NCBI GenBank assembly: GCA_946886245.1
Contig: CAMPIF010000106.1
Location: forward strand, 1 to 10,699
Source of the DNA: Ectopseudomonas composti
Lineage (GTDB): Bacteria > Pseudomonadota > Gammaproteobacteria > Pseudomonadales > Pseudomonadaceae
Direction: 5' to 3'
DNA: 10,699 nt
Each line of letters starts with the position of its first letter. The stretch's first letter is position 1. Positions 7,170 to 10,699 of this stretch are shown here, piece by piece. Both the position numbers and the translations under genes were made by a program. Under the pieces are notes generated by a model, which was not told where the DNA came from, ran no database searches, and saw only the letters and a program-made list of their open reading frames with translations.

Positions 7170-8198
7170 ATGTCGAACGTCCTTCACGAATCATCGCAGG
7201 CCTCGGTCAGCGCCAGTCTGACCCAGGCCGTGCTGCATGCAGCCAGCCGCCTCGGCCTCGATCGCCAGGCTTTGCTCGGTGCCTGCAACCTGGTTGATGA
7301 GCAACTGGCCGATCCCGACGCACGTATTCCCTTCAGTGCCCAGCAAAGCCTCTGGCAGGCACTGGACACCCGTCTGCAGCACCCGGAGCCCGGCCTGCTG
7401 CTGGGGCGCAACCTGACGCCCGGCCCCTTCAGCGTACTCAGCTACCTGCTGCAGAGCAGCGCCACCCTGGGCGATGCGCTGAACGCCGCACTGCGCTACC
7501 AACGCCTCGGCGGCGAGGGCGGCGAACTGCATATCGAGACGCGCGACGACAGCCTGTTGCTGCTGTATCGCCCATTGCATCCGCAGCATCCGGCGACCCG
7601 CATTCGCGTACTGGCGATGATGGCCTGCTGGGTGCAGATGACCAGGCCGCTGCTCGACGACTTCCATCTGCTCGGCGCGCAATTTCGTCACGCTGCACCA
7701 GACGACCTTGCGCCCTATCAGGATGTGTTCGCCTGCCCACTGCAGTTTGCCAGCGACGACTACGCCATCGCCCTGCCCCGCGCTTTGTGTCAGGTGCCCC
7801 TGATCCAGGCCAATCCGCCGCTGCAGCAACTGCTGCGCCAGCATGCCGAAACCCTGCTCGCCCGCCTGCCCAGTGCCAGCCTCGGTGCGCGGGTCATCGG
7901 CCTGCTCGGCGAGCAACTGGCGCACGGCGAGCCCGACCGCGCCAAACTGGCCCGCGCATTGAACGTCAGCGAACGCACCCTGCAACGCAGGCTGGCCGAA
8001 GAGGGCTGCAGCTATCAGCACCTGCTGGCCGACACGCGCCGCCAACTGGCCGAACAACACCTGCGCGATGGACGCCTGCCTGCGGCGGAAATCGCCCTGC
8101 TGCTGGGCTACTCCGAACCCAGCGTATTCTTCCGCGCCTTCCGCCAGTGGACTGGCCTGACTCCTGGCGAATACCGCGCCCGGCACGGCACTGGCTGA
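7170..8198 (+). CDS. AraC-family transcriptional regulator with arabinose-binding-type N-terminal domain
   Basis: A 342-residue regulator beginning MSNVLHESSQASVSASLTQ. Roughly residues 20-210 resemble the N-terminal effector domain of the group that includes OruR-type regulators of Pseudomonas (SAQQSLWQALDTRL, GPFSVLSYLLQSSATLGDAL, LRYQRL). The C-terminal AraC domain has two helix-turn-helix motifs: LARALNVSERTLQRRLAEEG and, after it, EIALLLGYSEPSVFFRAFRQW ending in TGLTPGEYR. ATG 7170 has no clear Shine-Dalgarno; a much longer open frame continues upstream but runs antisense through the TAXI gene and is an artefact. The gene is divergent from the orphan TAXI binding protein and may regulate it. 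The effector is unknown. Confidence 0.88.
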   Translation: MSNVLHESSQASVSASLTQAVLHAASRLGLDRQALLGACNLVDEQLADPDARIPFSAQQSLWQALDTRLQHPEPGLLLGRNLTPGPFSVLSYLLQSSATLGDALNAALRYQRLGGEGGELHIETRDDSLLLLYRPLHPQHPATRIRVLAMMACWVQMTRPLLDDFHLLGAQFRHAAPDDLAPYQDVFACPLQFASDDYAIALPRALCQVPLIQANPPLQQLLRQHAETLLARLPSASLGARVIGLLGEQLAHGEPDRAKLARALNVSERTLQRRLAEEGCSYQHLLADTRRQLAEQHLRDGRLPAAEIALLLGYSEPSVFFRAFRQWTGLTPGEYRARHGTG

Positions 8199-8234
8199 GT
8201 CGCAGACTCACACTGCGCAGCGCTCGCAACCATC

Positions 8235-8354
8235 ATGGTCCCGCGTTCCGATCCGCCGATCAGCCAGCCCATCACCCCTGTCGATGATGACTATGCCTGG
8301 GCCTGGCGTGCGCGACATGCAGCCGAGGCGTTAGAGTGGCCGGCCATGCAATGA
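8235..8354 (+). CDS. Possible 39-residue small ORF upstream of the YhbW-like gene
   Basis: An open frame begins [15 protein letters not shown] and ends in an acidic then aromatic stretch ([19 protein letters not shown]), with its stop overlapping the Shine-Dalgarno of the next gene. I see no ribosome-binding site before it, and codon use is mixed. It could be a leader peptide, a gene remnant or chance. I do not recognise it. The surrounding 8199-8365 gap also contains an 11-bp palindrome (accat, one base, atggt at 8229-8239) overlapping its start, but no convincing terminator for the AraC gene. Confidence 0.2.
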   Translation: MVPRSDPPISQPITPVDDDYAWAWRARHAAEALEWPAMQ

Positions 8355-8365
8355 GGAGACTCCCC

Positions 8366-9367
<1,002 letters not shown>

Positions 9368-9407
9368 ACGCGAACTTGTACGCGTGACAGCCCTCTGAAT
9401 CAGAACA

Positions 9408-9426
9408 GGCCGCCAGACCGGTGGCC
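9408..9426 (+). terminator. Weak hairpin between the oxidoreductase and osmC
   Basis: ggccgcc (9408-9414) can pair with ggtggcc (9420-9426), with one G-U pair and a 5-base loop. It is not followed by a U run. It may slow transcription after the oxidoreductase gene, but such hairpins arise easily in GC-rich DNA. Confidence 0.2.
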
Positions 9427-9450
9427 CCGTTCATTCGATGGGAGACGCAC

Positions 9451-9876
9451 ATGAAGAAGACAGCTTCGGCCCACTGGCAAGGTGGCATCAAGGACGGCAA
9501 GGGCACCATTTCTACCGAAAGCGGCGTCCTCAAGGACTCGCCCTATGGTTTCAACACCCGCTTCGAAGGCAAGCCCGGCACCAACCCCGAGGAGCTGATC
9601 GGCGCTGCTCATGCCGGTTGCTTTTCCATGGCACTGTCCAAGGAGCTGGGCGACGCCGGCATGACCGCCGAGAGCATCGAGACCAAGGCGCACGTGACCC
9701 TGGACAAGGTGGAAAGCGGCTTCGAAATCAGTGCTGTGCATCTGACACTGCGCGCGAAGATCCCGGGCGCCGAACGCGCCGCCTTCGAGAAAGCCGTGGA
9801 AGCTGCCAAGACCGGCTGCCCGGTGTCCAAGGTACTGAACGCCACGATCACCCTGGAAGGCATACTCGAAGCCTGA
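9451..9876 (+). CDS. osmC: OsmC, organic hydroperoxide-detoxifying peroxiredoxin
   Basis: OsmC reduces organic hydroperoxides using two conserved cysteines and protects cells in osmotic and oxidative stress and stationary phase. The 141-residue product matches E. coli OsmC closely: STESGVLKDSPYGFNTRFEG (residues 21-40), GTNPEELIGAAHAGCFSMAL containing Cys57, and GCPVSKVLNA with Cys123. Arg38 and Glu48 correspond to the residues that activate the peroxidatic cysteine. The pattern matches the OsmC branch rather than Ohr. Start 9451 has GGGAG 7 bases upstream; an upstream in-frame GTG at 9421 is not needed. Regulation by general stress factors is known in other bacteria, but I see no clear promoter in the 83-base upstream gap. 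Confidence 0.96.
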   Translation: MKKTASAHWQGGIKDGKGTISTESGVLKDSPYGFNTRFEGKPGTNPEELIGAAHAGCFSMALSKELGDAGMTAESIETKAHVTLDKVESGFEISAVHLTLRAKIPGAERAAFEKAVEAAKTGCPVSKVLNATITLEGILEA

Positions 9877-9887
9877 CCTGGCACCGG

Positions 9888-9917
9888 CGGCGCACCCGAT
9901 CTCAGCGGAGTGCGCCG
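9888..9917. terminator. Hairpin between convergent osmC and lipoprotein gene
   Basis: cggcgcac (9888-9895) pairs perfectly with gtgcgccg (9910-9917); ccg (9896-9898) and cgg (9906-9908) can extend it with a one-base bulge. It occupies most of the 58-base gap between two convergent stops, where a bidirectional terminator is expected. No U run follows on either strand, so its efficiency is doubtful. Confidence 0.45.
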
Positions 9918-9934
9918 TGCGGGTCAGACCCGGC

Positions 9935-10357
9935 CTAGATGGCTGTCCCGCAGCGCAGCACCTCGCCACGCGCCAGCACATTGCGCTGCTCGTCATACAG
10001 CCAGGCCTGGGCTTTCATCAGCTGTTGGCGCGCCTCGATGCGATAGCGCTGACCTGCAACGAAGCCGTCATAACGCAAGCGAATCTCGCAGGTCATGCGC
10101 AACGGCTCGCCCTGCATGCCAATCGACCCGCCGCTACTTACCTCGAACTGGAAGCGTGTTTCCAGCTCATGCTGGCCGGGTGTCACCTGAAAGTAGCGGC
10201 CATCCGGCCAGCGCTTGTCATCCAGGCGGTCGGCCATCAGCAGGGTATCGGCGCTGGAATACAGCTCGACCCAGGCCTGCTGCGGGTCGGGCTTGGGCAG
10301 GGGTGAAGCACAGGCCCCGAGCATCAGCAGGGCGGGAGCGAGAAACAGGGCGCGCAT
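9935..10357 (-). CDS. Small predicted lipoprotein of unknown function
   Basis: A 140-residue product that I do not recognise. It begins MRALFLAPALLMLGACASPLP, a lipoprotein signal peptide with lipobox LGAC and lipidated Cys16. ATG 10357 follows GGAGG with 5-base spacing, so the upstream extension to 10639 is rejected. The mature part has a strand-rich pattern (WVELYSSADTLLMADRLDD, PGQHELETRFQFEVSSGG, CEIRLRYDGFVAGQRYRIEA) consistent with a small beta-sandwich domain exposed in the periplasm; this structural guess rests on residue pattern only. Residue 17 is Ala rather than Asp, so outer-membrane sorting is expected. It is convergent with osmC and divergent from another predicted lipoprotein at 10481. 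Confidence 0.85.
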   Translation of the reverse strand: MRALFLAPALLMLGACASPLPKPDPQQAWVELYSSADTLLMADRLDDKRWPDGRYFQVTPGQHELETRFQFEVSSGGSIGMQGEPLRMTCEIRLRYDGFVAGQRYRIEARQQLMKAQAWLYDEQRNVLARGEVLRCGTAI

Positions 10358-10480
10358 GGCGACCTCCACGATAGGGTTCAGACACCAGCCTACATCGGGA
10401 GGCGGGCAAAACCGAGGCGAAACGGCGTATTCACACGCAGGGGGCTGGAGACAAGCAACGCGATCAGCTAGCGTGACGGC

Positions 10481-10699
10481 ATGCCCAACGCCTCTGCTAA
10501 AGACCTGCTGCGCCACTGCGCGGTTCCCCTGCTCGCCCTGCTGCTGGGCGGCTGCTCGACCCTCGACTACTACGCCCATCTTGGCCAGGGCCAATGGCAG
10601 CTGCTGCAGGCACGCCAGCCCGTCGAACGCCTGCTGCACGACCCTGCTACCGAACCCGAGCTGGTCAGGCGCCTGACGCTGAGCCAGCAGGCGCGGGAC
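10481..10699 (+). CDS. Predicted lipoprotein aminopeptidase (PF10023-like), 5' end only
   Basis: The first 73 codons are present; the gene runs off the right edge. The product starts MPNASAKDLLRHCAVPLLAL with lipobox LGGC and lipidated Cys25. After the cysteine it reads STLDYYAHLGQGQWQLLQAR, then QPVERLLHDPATEPELV, and RRLTLSQQARD. The order YY, GQ, LL, R-P, LL-DP-T, L is the N-terminal pattern I associate with the predicted aminopeptidase family PF10023, named for a metalloprotease-like motif further downstream that cannot be seen here. The ribosome-binding site before 10481 is weak. The upstream 123-base gap is shared with the divergent lipoprotein gene, and I found no clear promoter in it. 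Confidence 0.75.
   Translation, partial: MPNASAKDLLRHCAVPLLALLLGGCSTLDYYAHLGQGQWQLLQARQPVERLLHDPATEPELVRRLTLSQQARD

Noticed and set aside
7191..8186. 331-codon minus-strand open frame opposite the AraC gene
   Set aside because: Low-complexity Gln/Ala-rich shadow of a clear AraC coding region.
6069..8198. 709-codon plus-strand open frame reaching from the TAXI gene through the AraC gene
   Set aside because: The part before 7170 is antisense to the TAXI gene and lacks protein-like features. The AraC protein starts at 7170 by family length; the upstream opening is a GC effect.
10358..10639. N-terminal extension of the small lipoprotein to 10639
   Set aside because: It would bury the lipoprotein signal peptide and overlap the divergent lipoprotein gene; ATG 10357 has its own GGAGG.

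Overview
The window reads as a chromosomal segment of a Pseudomonas-like gammaproteobacterium. Base composition is GC-rich, codons favour G or C at the third position, genes are densely packed with Shine-Dalgarno sites of the AGGAG type, and the gene families (DadA-like dehydrogenase, RidA, TAXI-type TRAP transporter, an AraC regulator of the type with an arabinose-binding-like N-terminal domain, OsmC) are typical of that genus. No tRNA, rRNA, CRISPR array, insertion sequence or phage gene was seen. No stretch without a gene exceeds about 170 bases.

Left half (1-5962): a minus-strand cluster runs from a DadA-like FAD-dependent D-amino acid dehydrogenase (3687-4928), through a RidA-family imine deaminase (3293-3652) and a TAXI-family TRAP solute-binding protein (2241-3212), to a fused TRAP permease that runs off the left edge (2078 to <1). 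A divergent LysR-type regulator (5057-5962) faces it, and a perfect 17-bp T-N11-A palindrome (5007-5023) lies between them. Regulator, dehydrogenase and RidA protein match the arrangement of the D-glutamate/D-glutamine utilisation locus dguRABC of P. aeruginosa as I remember it, but here a TRAP transporter is attached. The likely logic is uptake of an amino acid (D-Glu, D-Gln or similar), oxidation to the imino acid at the membrane, and clearance of the imine by the RidA protein.

The permease gene carries two lesions. One is an apparent single-base deletion in a G run near 1783-1785. The other is a 73-bp inversion (136-208) bounded by perfect 10-bp inverted repeats. Flipping the segment back on paper restores an uninterrupted, conserved TRAP permease C-terminal region in frame. 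This is the most striking observation in the window.

Middle (5963-8198): a strong bidirectional terminator separates the LysR gene from a second TAXI binding protein (6027-6998). This protein has the same length as the first and is about 70% identical over the mature part by hand count, but it has no permease next to it. An AraC-family regulator (7170-8198) is divergent from it.

Right part (8199-10699): a YhbW-like luciferase-family oxidoreductase, an OsmC peroxiredoxin, a small predicted lipoprotein of unknown function on the minus strand, and divergently the start of a lipoprotein resembling the PF10023 predicted aminopeptidase family, cut by the right edge.
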